NCBI GenBank assembly: GCA_041391665.1 | Contig: JAWKNO010000003.1 | Location: 1,798,001-1,862,000, forward strand | Direction: 5' to 3' | Origin: Bacteroidia bacterium | GTDB lineage: Bacteria > Bacteroidota > Bacteroidia > J057 | Length of the DNA stretch: 64,000 nt | In this document: positions 18,464 to 26,523 of the stretch, one piece after another | How positions within the stretch are numbered: the first letter of the stretch is position 1 | Layout: each line of letters begins with the position of its first letter | Translations under genes and position numbers: made by a program | Notes under the pieces: model-generated | What the model was told of the DNA's origin: nothing | Database searches by the model: none | The model's input: the letters and a program-made list of their open reading frames with translations, nothing else

Positions 18464-19124
18464 TTTTCAGAATTGGGAATTGCCAAACCTCATCTGACAG
18501 ATCCCATACCCCCTGCCGAAGAGGTTGCCTCCCGCTACCTACGAAATAATTTATGACTATTTGCGCAATTTCCCTTCCCGACATTCGGCGGGTATGCTCA
18601 TAAATCTTTGATTATCACGAATTTGGAAATATTTTTCCACCAATCACAATCCCCATAACTGATGTACGCATAAAAACAGATATGTTAGATTTCGGGAAAA
18701 AACGCAGATATACGTGTCAGGTATATCGGGAAAAACACTTCCTCGTCACAAAAAAATACCCCGTTTTGCCTGCCATACATTTAGTCCGAAATCCATTTGA
18801 TTCAACCGTTGAATTATCTTGTTTTATGATTCCATCTGCCTGTACTCAATGAATCTCCGAAATTAACATGCGTTTTCAGGCGATAATCCTCATCTCTGCC
18901 GGATAAGGCAAAAATCCTGTTTCGAAGAAAAAAATTTCCCTTTCTGAATCACTACACACATATTGGCCACAAAACCACAAAAAAACCATACAGACCAAAA
19001 CAAAATATTCAGGTTGCAAAAAAGTGATAAAGGTCAATGTAATATCTGGAATATCAATCACTCAGATTAATGCTTCACTCCCGTTATATTTGATTTCATG
19101 CACTGATTAAATGCACGGGTCATT
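18464..19124. other. Long non-coding gap, no gene recognised
   Basis: About 660 AT-rich bases without a convincing ORF on either strand. Two small features are visible. A 15-base palindrome ATTCAACCGTTGAAT at 18800-18814 could be an operator. TATATTTG at 19085-19092 matches the -7 promoter consensus, 40 bases before the leucine-rich-repeat gene. Two ATGCAC copies (19098-19103 and 19111-19116) flank the likely transcript start. Confidence 0.4.
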
Positions 19125-19682
19125 ATGGTATCTAAGCTAATAACCCTCCAAAACTGGTGGGAAGCCCTTGACGATGATTGGCAGGAACTGATTATAGATC
19201 AGTTGGAACTTAATGGTTGCTTCTCCGAAGCAGACATTGAATTTGTGCTTACACTTACAGAACTCGATTGTAGCCGTTCTGCCATTACCGACCTTGCTCC
19301 AATAGCTGCACTTACACAGCTTGAATCGCTGGATATAAGCGAAACCAGGATTTCTGATCTTTCGCCACTGCTTCATCTTCCCAAACTGAAGGAGTTACAC
19401 GCTACTTTTTGTGGTGAACTCAACCTTTCTGTTCTGGAACAAATGCCACAGTTGGAAGTACTCGATATTTCTTATCCACAGGAAATGTGTTCCCGTCTGC
19501 CCGATCTGAGTCTGATGGAAAACCTCCGGGAATTGTACTGCAACGCATGTGGCCTGGCCACAGTGGTACCATTTATAGGAAATAACCGGGTAGAAGTTAT
19601 TTGCGCATTTTTCAACCCAATACCCGGAGCAGAAATCTCCGCCTATCGTGAAATGACGCCAGGCTGCAAAATATTATTTTGA
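19125..19682 (+). CDS. Small leucine-rich-repeat protein
   Basis: The 185-residue protein has no signal peptide or membrane helix, so it is probably cytoplasmic. After an ~40-residue capping region (WWEALDDDWQELIIDQLEL), about five LRR units follow with the internalin-like spacing, for example ITDLAPIAALTQLESLDIS and ISDLSPLLHLPKLKELHA. The last unit runs into a cysteine-containing end. Such short LRR proteins usually bind other proteins; no partner is evident here. It is isolated after a 660-base gap and converges on rsfS, ten bases away. Function unknown. Confidence 0.75.
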   Translation: MVSKLITLQNWWEALDDDWQELIIDQLELNGCFSEADIEFVLTLTELDCSRSAITDLAPIAALTQLESLDISETRISDLSPLLHLPKLKELHATFCGELNLSVLEQMPQLEVLDISYPQEMCSRLPDLSLMENLRELYCNACGLATVVPFIGNNRVEVICAFFNPIPGAEISAYREMTPGCKILF

Positions 19683-19692
19683 GAAGGATCGC

Positions 19693-20052
19693 TTAGCGTA
19701 TCCACTCTGATTTTGCATCTCCCCACAGGTTTTCAAGCCTGTAGAAAGATCTTACATCCCGAAGAAAGATGTGGATGACAATGTTTCCATAGTCAAGCAG
19801 TACCCATTCTCCATGTTGAAGGCCTTCTTTACTGATAGGTTTTTCACCAACCCTTGCCATAAATTTCATGGCAGAATCTGCGAGCGACTGCACATGCCGG
19901 TCGGAGGTACCCGTACAAATCACAAAATAATCGGTAATCGCTCCATCTGTTTTCCGCAGATCCATCTTCACAATATCCTGTCCCTTGATTTCCAGAAGGC
20001 CTTTTACGGCTACATCGGAAAGTGCTCGCGCATCCAATAAAACTTGTGTCAT
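19693..20052 (-). CDS. rsfS: Ribosomal silencing factor RsfS
   Basis: Binds ribosomal protein uL14 and blocks joining of ribosomal subunits under nutrient limitation. The 119-residue protein has the full family pattern: KGLLEIKGQDIVKMDLRK, DYFVICTGTSDRHVQSLAD, GEWVLLDYGNIVIHIF, and YRLENLWGDA near the end. Length is standard. It is divergent from birA, 74 bases away. In many bacteria rsfS neighbours nad or ftsH genes; neither is seen here. Confidence 0.95.
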   Translation of the reverse strand: MTQVLLDARALSDVAVKGLLEIKGQDIVKMDLRKTDGAITDYFVICTGTSDRHVQSLADSAMKFMARVGEKPISKEGLQHGEWVLLDYGNIVIHIFLRDVRSFYRLENLWGDAKSEWIR

Positions 20053-20126
20053 TCAGTAGAATTATACGTGTTTGTAGTTTTTAATTAAATTTAAGCCTTT
20101 AATCATAAAATAAAAAGCCTGGCGAT

Positions 20127-20882
20127 ATGCCTGAGACAATTTTTACAGGAAAAAATCGAATTGATCTTCCTGAAATACCCTCTACGAATAACTACGCATA
20201 CGCGTTACTGGCTTCTCAACCTCCGGAAGGTACGCTTATTACCACAATCAACCAAACTCAGGGCAAAGGACAAAAAGGCAATGTATGGTCTGTACGCCCC
20301 GGGCAAAACTTAACTTTCAGCGTGATTTTTTATCCGGAATTTCTTACCCCGGACAAAGTTTTTATGCTTAGTAAGGTCGCCAGCCTCGCGGTCAGAGATG
20401 CGATCTCAAAATTTCTTCCCATGGAAGACATCTGGATTAAATGGCCCAACGATATTTTACTGAACCGGAAAAAAGTGGCCGGAATCCTGATTGAAAACCA
20501 ACTGGAAGGCATGGGAATCCGGTCAACCATCATCGGTATTGGCCTGAATGTCAATCAATTGATCTTCCCCCCGGAAATTGAAGACCGGGCGGTTTCCATG
20601 CGAAAATATCATCCACACGATCTTGATCTTGAAAAAGTCCTCCAGCAATTGCTGTTTGACCTGGAATCGTGGTACCTTGCCATTCGTAATGGTAGTGCAG
20701 AGACTGCCAACCGGGCATACTTTAGCCATTTGTACGGCTACCAGGAGCCAGTAGAAATGAAAATACAAAACCGAAAAATTACAGCATCCATCGCAGGCGT
20801 AAGTCCCGGCGGAAAACTCGCCGTTCAATTCGGCGAAAAGCTGCAATATTTTGACTTTAAGGAAATTGAATTTGTGATCTGA
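20127..20882 (+). CDS. birA: Biotin-[acetyl-CoA-carboxylase] ligase, non-regulatory form
   Basis: Attaches biotin to the biotin carboxyl carrier protein through biotinyl-AMP. The 251-residue protein starts directly with the catalytic domain and has no N-terminal DNA-binding domain, so it is not a repressor as in E. coli. The biotin-binding loop reads QTQGKGQKGNVW, and WIKWPNDILLNRKKVAGILIE and GIGLNVN match the family core. A C-terminal SH3-like domain follows. It lies 14 bases before coaX, and the pair with the next outer-membrane protein gene looks like one operon. Confidence 0.93.
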   Translation: MPETIFTGKNRIDLPEIPSTNNYAYALLASQPPEGTLITTINQTQGKGQKGNVWSVRPGQNLTFSVIFYPEFLTPDKVFMLSKVASLAVRDAISKFLPMEDIWIKWPNDILLNRKKVAGILIENQLEGMGIRSTIIGIGLNVNQLIFPPEIEDRAVSMRKYHPHDLDLEKVLQQLLFDLESWYLAIRNGSAETANRAYFSHLYGYQEPVEMKIQNRKITASIAGVSPGGKLAVQFGEKLQYFDFKEIEFVI

Positions 20883-20896
20883 AACCAGCTTTACCA

Positions 20897-21649
20897 TTGG
20901 AACTGGCAATTGATATTGGAAATACAAGGACTAAACTTGGGCTTTTTCAGCAAAATGAATTGGTCCAAACCTGGAATGTGCCTTCGACAGACCTGGAAAC
21001 CTCTATTTCTACCTGTCTCAGGGAAATAGAACAATGCGAAATTTTGCATTGTGGCTGGATCAGTGTAAATAAACCGGCAGATATTGCCAGTTTTACTGTC
21101 TGGGGGGAATTGACTTTTCCTGCAACCGTTCGCCAGATAAAAGTAATGGATCACTTGCCGATCGTCAATCATTATGCAACACCTGAAACGCTGGGGATTG
21201 ACCGAATCGTTGCTGTAATCGGCGCTCAGACCCTGGCGCCGGGAAGTGCGGTACTCGTAATAGACGCCGGAACAGCGATTACTTATGATTTTGCTACCGC
21301 AGATAATATTTATCTTGGCGGTGGAATTGCCCCTGGCGTAAATATGAGATTGAAATCGCTTCATACTTTCACAGCCAGGTTGCCGCTCGTAGAACCCCGG
21401 GAAGATGTGCCGCTCATTGGAAACAGCACTGAAACCGCCATCAGATCTGGCGTTATAAACGGGATGCGGGAAGAAATTTCGGGCACGATAACCCGCTATC
21501 ATGCAACCTTTGGAGACCCATTTTCCGTCTTCATTACGGGCGGAGATTTACATCTCTTTGAAAATCATTTGAAAAACCTCAATTTTGCAGACACTTTTCT
21601 AACCCTTAAAGGGATAAACCATATTCTGACCTTCAAAAAACCCTTATGA
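20897..21649 (+). CDS. coaX: Type III pantothenate kinase CoaX
   Basis: First step of coenzyme A synthesis: phosphorylation of pantothenate by ATP, in an enzyme that typically needs a monovalent cation. The TTG at 20897 is the start, since it precedes the essential phosphate-1 motif AIDIGNTRTKLGLF without spare residues. The second motif DAGTAITYDF and GGGIAPGVNMR are intact; length is 250 residues. It overlaps the following gene by four bases (ATGA). Confidence 0.95.
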   Translation: MELAIDIGNTRTKLGLFQQNELVQTWNVPSTDLETSISTCLREIEQCEILHCGWISVNKPADIASFTVWGELTFPATVRQIKVMDHLPIVNHYATPETLGIDRIVAVIGAQTLAPGSAVLVIDAGTAITYDFATADNIYLGGGIAPGVNMRLKSLHTFTARLPLVEPREDVPLIGNSTETAIRSGVINGMREEISGTITRYHATFGDPFSVFITGGDLHLFENHLKNLNFADTFLTLKGINHILTFKKPL

Positions 21650-22950
21650 ACAGGAGACGATTCGCAGTTGTTTGGATTTGCCAGCTCTTTCTGGTTTGTT
21701 CCCTCCATGCCCAGGAATTAACACTCAGCCCCTATTCCCGCTACGGAATCGGCGATATTCTGAGCAGTACAACTACCCGCAACGCCGGTATGGGAGGTAT
21801 TGGCATAGCTTCCGACAACTATTTTTCCATCAACAGGGTAAATCCGGCTTCCTACGGTGATCTTGTTTTTACGACATTCGACATTTCTGCTTTCGGGCAG
21901 CTCAGCCGGTTAAAATCTACTCAAACCAAGGAATCTCAGTTTTCGGCGGGATTTCACGATATAGGATTTGGATTTCCTTCCAATAAAAGTCTTGTATTGG
22001 TGATGGGATTTGCCCCATTCAGTGCAGTCGGATACAAAATCGTTGACCTGAAAAATGTTCAGCTGGGCGACTCCTCCTATATTCAGGAGACCCAATACTC
22101 CGCCAACGGTGGAATCAATCAGGCTTACATTGGCGCTGCAGCTCGCCTCATGAAAAGAAAACTCCGAATCGGCGTGAATGCCCGGTATCTTTTTGGCAAC
22201 ACTACTTACAACTGGCTGGTTTTGCTTCGCAATTCCGATTCTACGGTAGTCGACAACTTCCAGCTGATATCCGCCAACCGCGATGTATATCTCAAAGGAT
22301 TCAGCACACAAGTTGGCCTTATTTATCAAGACACCATCAACAAAAAGGATAATATTCTTTTCAGGTTTGGTGCCACCACTGACTATAGCCTCAACCTGAA
22401 AGGCGACCGGGTAACTGAATTTGACAATGGGCAGGTACTCGATACTACCAGCCGCGGATTTCAAACAGGAAACATTTCACTTCCTTCCAGCATCGGTGTC
22501 GGATTTATGGTTAATAAACCCGGGTACTGGTCTGTCGGACTCGATGTGATGTACAGAAACTGGAAAAATTTCCAATACTTCGACGACGTCACGACATTGG
22601 GTAACGAACTCCGCGTTGGTGCCGGGACCGAGTTTTCTCCCAATCCCCAGTCTGCGAAATATTTTAACCGGGTCAGCTATCGATTTGGCGCTTACTGGCA
22701 ACAAACGTATCTCCAACTGGAAAACAAACCCATTCAGGATTATGGCATTACCATGGGTATCGGTCTGCCTTCAGGGTTGAAAGGAAACTCCCGCCTCAAT
22801 CAGGGCCGGGCAACTTCCCGAATTAACCTGAGCCTGGAACTCGGACGCCGCGGTTCGATCAACTCTCAGCCGCTGGAAGAATTATACGCCCGAATCCGGC
22901 TGGGATTCAGCCTGAATGATCGTTGGTTTATCCGGAGAGTTGTTGATTAA
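21646..22950 (+). CDS. Bacteroidota outer-membrane protein of unknown function
   Basis: A signal peptide (MNRRRFAVVWICQLFLVCSLHA) is followed by YSRYGIGDI and NAGMGGIGIA, typical of a conserved Bacteroidota beta-barrel family often found next to coaX. The body of 434 residues alternates hydrophobic and polar residues as in a FadL/PorV-like barrel and ends in a terminal aromatic-rich strand (RWFIRRVVD). There is no known substrate. The four-base overlap with coaX shows coupled translation, but a biochemical link with coenzyme A is not evident. Confidence 0.82.
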   Translation: MNRRRFAVVWICQLFLVCSLHAQELTLSPYSRYGIGDILSSTTTRNAGMGGIGIASDNYFSINRVNPASYGDLVFTTFDISAFGQLSRLKSTQTKESQFSAGFHDIGFGFPSNKSLVLVMGFAPFSAVGYKIVDLKNVQLGDSSYIQETQYSANGGINQAYIGAAARLMKRKLRIGVNARYLFGNTTYNWLVLLRNSDSTVVDNFQLISANRDVYLKGFSTQVGLIYQDTINKKDNILFRFGATTDYSLNLKGDRVTEFDNGQVLDTTSRGFQTGNISLPSSIGVGFMVNKPGYWSVGLDVMYRNWKNFQYFDDVTTLGNELRVGAGTEFSPNPQSAKYFNRVSYRFGAYWQQTYLQLENKPIQDYGITMGIGLPSGLKGNSRLNQGRATSRINLSLELGRRGSINSQPLEELYARIRLGFSLNDRWFIRRVVD

Positions 22951-22955
22951 TTTTC

Positions 22956-23834
22956 ATGAAACTACTTACTCCTGAGATATTCCCCGATTACGAGCTGATC
23001 GATAGCGGAAACGGCGAAAAAATTGAGCGCTTTGGGAAGTATATTCTCATTCGCCCGGAGCCACAGGCCGTCTGGAGCCGGGCGATGGCAGAAGCCGAAT
23101 GGCGAAAAATTGCCCACGCCCGGTTTGCACAGGAAGGCAGCCACTCCGGAAACTGGGAAAAGCTGAAATCTATTCCCGATCAATGGTACGTTTCCTACAA
23201 TTATAAAAAAGCGAAACTTCAGTTCCGGCTGGGGCTTACAGCCTTCAAACATGTAGGCATTTTCCCGGAACAAGCGGTGAACTGGGACTTTATCTACGAA
23301 TCTGCCCGATCGATCCCCAACTGCCGGGTACTCAATCTTTTTGCTTATACCGGCGGTGCTTCACTCGCTGCGCGCGCTGCCGGTGCAGATGTAACGCATT
23401 GCGACTCCGTAAAAAATGTCCTCAACTGGGCCAATCACAATATGCAGTCCAGTGGTCTCGATGATATCCGCTGGCTGCTTGAAGATGCCTTCAAATACAC
23501 CAAACGCGAGGCCCGCAGGGGAAATACCTTCAACGGCATCATCCTCGATCCGCCTGCCTATGGCCATGGCCCCAAAGGCGAAAAGTGGAAACTCGAAGAC
23601 ATGATCAACGAGCTGACAGAAAGTGTGGCGGCCATTCTTGACGAAAAACAGTTTTTCCTCGTTTATAACAGCTACTCACTCGGTTTTTCCACCCTCGTGA
23701 TCGAAAACCTCGTGAAAACCCATTTCCCCAAACAACTTCAAAAAGTAACGCCCGAAACCGGAGAGCTGTACCTCAGCGAGCGAAGCGGGAGAAAGTTGCC
23801 GGCAGGAATTTTTGTGCGCTTCTCCAATTCCTGA
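22956..23834 (+). CDS. Class I SAM-dependent methyltransferase (RlmI/RlmK-like)
   Basis: Probable rRNA methyltransferase. The 292 residues include the SAM-binding motif I VLNLFAYTGGASLAA, an acidic residue at the end of the next strand (THCDSV), and motif IV LDPPAYGHG, the NPPY-type motif used by RlmI/RlmK and related C- or N-methyltransferases. The N-terminal PUA domain of RlmI is absent; instead there is a short barrel-like segment (ERFGKYILIRPEPQAVW). The exact RNA position cannot be inferred. It starts five bases after the outer-membrane gene, so it is in the same operon. Confidence 0.85.
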   Translation: MKLLTPEIFPDYELIDSGNGEKIERFGKYILIRPEPQAVWSRAMAEAEWRKIAHARFAQEGSHSGNWEKLKSIPDQWYVSYNYKKAKLQFRLGLTAFKHVGIFPEQAVNWDFIYESARSIPNCRVLNLFAYTGGASLAARAAGADVTHCDSVKNVLNWANHNMQSSGLDDIRWLLEDAFKYTKREARRGNTFNGIILDPPAYGHGPKGEKWKLEDMINELTESVAAILDEKQFFLVYNSYSLGFSTLVIENLVKTHFPKQLQKVTPETGELYLSERSGRKLPAGIFVRFSNS

Positions 23835-23913
23835 TTCATAAATATTTTCCTGATCAGGTATCTTTCCCAAAGAAAAAAATAAATATTTACTGGCATTTGT
23901 TATGCTTGCATAC

Positions 23914-23921
23914 TAAATTTG
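23914..23921 (+). promoter_or_regulatory. Candidate promoter -7 element
   Basis: TAAATTTG matches TAnnTTTG exactly and lies 17 bases before the ATG of the Fe-S membrane protein gene. A TTTG stands at 23896-23899, but its 14-base spacer is shorter than usual. Confidence 0.4.
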
Positions 23922-23937
23922 TGTAAAGCCAGGGACT

Positions 23938-25296
23938 ATGATCAGCCAGATTATCTTCTTACTTCTCGCAGCCGGAGCCTTAGGTTTTTTCGGGTTGCAG
24001 GTAAATCAGATCCGCAAAAATATTCTGCTCGGCAGGCCCGACGATCGCTCGGGAAACAGCAACGAGCGTTTTCAAAAAATGCTGCTGGTAGCGTTTGGCC
24101 AGCAAAAGATGTTTCAGCGCCTGTTGCCGGCAGTTCTGCATTTTTTTATTTACGCAGCATTTCTCCTCACCCAGATTGAGCTCATCGAAATTTTTGCTGA
24201 TGGACTCAGCGGTTCTCACCGCTTGTTTGGCTCATTTTTGGGAGGATTTTATACATTCCTGATCAGTTTTATCGAAGTGCTTTCTCTCCTGGCGCTTGTT
24301 GCCACGGTCACTTTCCTCGCAAGGCGCAATCTTTTGAAGATACCGCGGTTTCACAAAGACGAGATGACCGGCTGGCCCAAACTCGACGGTAATATTATCC
24401 TCTACCTGGAGATTCTGCTGATAATATTTATTTTCACGATGAATGGCGCCGACGAGGTTTTATATAACCTGGGAGCGACACATGCAGCCGGAGCACAGGG
24501 AGCCGGAAGTTTTGGTTTTGCTGTCAGCCGCTGGCTCGGGCCGGCACTATTTGGCAATATCACCAGCGAAACCACCCTGCATATCCTCGAACGAATCGGC
24601 TGGTGGGGCCATTTAATGGTCGTGTTTGGATTTATGATTTACCTTCCCATCTCCAAACATTTCCATATCATCATGGCATTTCCCAACACCTGGTATTCGG
24701 ATCTCAAACCCGCCGGGCAATTTTCCTCCCCGCAGAATATTCAGGAGGAAATCAAAGCCATCATGGATCCCTCCTATACACCCGCAACCGTCGAAAATCC
24801 GCCTCACCGATTTGGTGCCAGAGATGTAACCGACCTCACCTGGAAAACCCTGATGGACGCCTATACCTGCACCGAATGCGGGCGTTGTACCTCCGTATGC
24901 CCGGCAAACCTGACAGGAAAAAAACTTTCACCCCGGAAAGTTATCATGGACATCCGCGACCGGCTGGAAGAAGTGCAGAAATACAAACTCACTCCCGACG
25001 AACAGGGGGTACTGACAGGCACAGAAGCAACCGCAGAGGCTGCATCCCATACCTTGCTGGGGCATTACGTCACAGAAGAAGAACTCAGAGCCTGCACGAC
25101 CTGCAATGCCTGTGTGGACGCCTGCCCGGTGAATATCAACCCTGTTACACCGATTATCGAGATGCGCAGGTATCTGGTGATGGAAGAATCCAAAATGCCC
25201 GATGAATGGGCGGGAATGTCGGCCAATATCGAAAACAATGGTGCACCATGGGCATTTCCTGCCGCAGACAGATTCAACTGGTCAGAAGGCGTATAA
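23938..25296 (+). CDS. Membrane-bound 4Fe-4S ferredoxin-type electron transfer protein (HdrE/NarI-like + 4Fe-4S)
   Basis: The 452-residue protein joins a membrane domain with several helices (about 1-22, 60-85, 98-122, 160-180, 220-240) to a soluble domain. The soluble domain has two 4Fe-4S motifs: CTECGRCTSVCP near residue 316 and CTTCNACVDACP near 386. The layout resembles electron-carrier subunits related to HdrD/E, GlpC or LutB. Histidines in the membrane helices might bind heme, but this is not certain. It is followed 18 bases later by a CCG-domain protein; the pair forms a quinone- or thiol-linked redox module of unknown substrate, common in Bacteroidota. Confidence 0.85.
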   Translation: MISQIIFLLLAAGALGFFGLQVNQIRKNILLGRPDDRSGNSNERFQKMLLVAFGQQKMFQRLLPAVLHFFIYAAFLLTQIELIEIFADGLSGSHRLFGSFLGGFYTFLISFIEVLSLLALVATVTFLARRNLLKIPRFHKDEMTGWPKLDGNIILYLEILLIIFIFTMNGADEVLYNLGATHAAGAQGAGSFGFAVSRWLGPALFGNITSETTLHILERIGWWGHLMVVFGFMIYLPISKHFHIIMAFPNTWYSDLKPAGQFSSPQNIQEEIKAIMDPSYTPATVENPPHRFGARDVTDLTWKTLMDAYTCTECGRCTSVCPANLTGKKLSPRKVIMDIRDRLEEVQKYKLTPDEQGVLTGTEATAEAASHTLLGHYVTEEELRACTTCNACVDACPVNINPVTPIIEMRRYLVMEESKMPDEWAGMSANIENNGAPWAFPAADRFNWSEGV

Positions 25297-25314
25297 TCAT
25301 CCAACTTATCATTT

Positions 25315-26106
25315 ATGACAAATATCACAATCCCCCTGATGGCTGATAAGGCCGCCGAAGGAAAAACCCCCGAATATTTGTTCTGGGTAGGTTGTGCCGG
25401 ATCTTATGACGCCCGTTATCAGCGGGTAACCCAGGCTTTTGTCCGGATATTGTCCCATCTGGAAATAGACTACGCTGTGCTGGGACCAGAAGAAACCTGC
25501 ACCGGCGACCCCGCCAAAAGAGCTGGAAATGAATTTCTCTTCCAGATGCAGGCCATGCAGAACATTGCGACGATGGATATGTACCACGTCAAAAAAATCA
25601 TTACGGCCTGTCCCCATTGTTTTAATACCCTCAAAAACGAATATCCGGCGTTGGGAGGAAACTATGAAGTCATTCACCATTCCACCTTTTTGCAGCAATT
25701 GATACAGGAAGGAAAAGTAGTGTTACAGGGCGGGGGAGAATTTCGCGGAAAGAAGATCACCTATCACGATTCATGTTACCTTGGCAGGGCCAACGGCGTA
25801 TATGAAGCGCCGCGGCAGGTGCTCGAAGCCCTTGATGCCGAGCTGGTGGAAATGAAACGCTGCCGTTCCAAAGGACTCTGCTGTGGAGCCGGAGGCGGGC
25901 AGATGTTTAAGGAAGCAGAAAAAGGAAATAAAGAAATAAACGTCGAAAGGGCAGAAGAAGCCCTTCAGACCGGAGCGGAAATCATCGCCAGCGCCTGTCC
26001 GTTTTGTATGACCATGATGGACGACGGAGTCAAACATTTTGAGAAAGAAACTTCCGTCAAAGTATTTGATATCGCAGAATTAATAGAAAAAGGGCTGAAA
26101 AAATAG
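25315..26106 (+). CDS. CCG-domain Fe-S protein (HdrB/GlpC/LutA-like)
   Basis: Cytoplasmic partner of the preceding membrane Fe-S protein. The 263-residue protein carries two cysteine-rich CCG domains: CAGSYDARYQR with ACPHCFNTLKNEYP, and YHDSCYLGR with GLCCGAGGGQMF and ACPFCMTMM. These domains bind an unusual [4Fe-4S] cluster in heterodisulfide reductase HdrB, and related ones occur in lactate and succinate dehydrogenases. The electron donor and acceptor here are unknown. A hairpin terminator follows about 35 bases downstream. Confidence 0.88.
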   Translation: MTNITIPLMADKAAEGKTPEYLFWVGCAGSYDARYQRVTQAFVRILSHLEIDYAVLGPEETCTGDPAKRAGNEFLFQMQAMQNIATMDMYHVKKIITACPHCFNTLKNEYPALGGNYEVIHHSTFLQQLIQEGKVVLQGGGEFRGKKITYHDSCYLGRANGVYEAPRQVLEALDAELVEMKRCRSKGLCCGAGGGQMFKEAEKGNKEINVERAEEALQTGAEIIASACPFCMTMMDDGVKHFEKETSVKVFDIAELIEKGLKK

Positions 26107-26138
26107 TATTTTTAACCTCCCCGAGACCCTATATAACG

Positions 26139-26165
26139 AACCCTGCCGGAAGGCGGGGTTTATTG
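26139..26165 (+). terminator. Probable rho-independent terminator
   Basis: AACCCTGCC pairs with GGCGGGGTT around a GGAA loop, followed by a weak T-rich tail (TATTGTG). It closes the Fe-S module. Confidence 0.6.
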
Positions 26166-26266
26166 TGTGGTTAGCCGTGCATACAAGTGTTTTTTGTCTT
26201 CTGGAGGTTCACGCAAACTTCTCTAAGGTTTTGAAAACCAGGCAGAAATCAATCATGCGTGCGAAG

Positions 26267-26434
26267 ACGCGCCCTTTGAATAAAAATGGGGAGGGGTCGC
26301 CGGTTGGCTATAATCCTGTCACCCCTTCGGGGTTGGATCTACGATCCGTTTTTCTGGCCGTAGGCAAAACCCCGAAGGGGTGACAGGATTATAGCACATG
26401 ACGTGCCCCCTTTTTTACCTTTTCGAAGGGCGCG
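26267..26434. repeat. 168-bp imperfect palindrome with a perfect 27-bp core repeat
   Basis: The inner arms are 27 bases each and perfect (26308-26334 and 26368-26394), built on CCCCTTCGGGG and separated by 33 bases. The outer arms, CGCGCCCTTTGAA at 26267-26279 and TTCGAAGGGCGCG at 26422-26434, share the same centre (about 26351) with one mismatch. A further GCGCG hairpin stands at 26431-26445. It lies 90 bases beyond the 3' end of the CHAT gene. It may be a REP/MITE-like mobile repeat and could act as a bidirectional terminator. The rest of 26166-26523 holds no gene. Confidence 0.85.
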
Positions 26435-26523
26435 CCATTGCGCGCTAAAATAGGAATTAACGCTTTTACCAAGTTTTCAATAAGGTTTCGCAAAAACACA
26501 AAAAGGCACTTTGGGCTTACAAC

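Noticed and set aside
18876..19061. 61-codon minus-strand ORF in the long gap
   Set aside because: No start context or recognisable domain, AT-rich, Phe/Val-rich by composition only.
19472..19480. Perfect TTATCCACA DnaA-box match
   Set aside because: Single copy inside the LRR coding sequence; expected by chance.
23938..26106. Complete heterodisulfide reductase operon
   Set aside because: Only HdrE/D-like and CCG-like parts are present; no HdrA flavoprotein or hydrogenase genes, so the specific reaction cannot be claimed.
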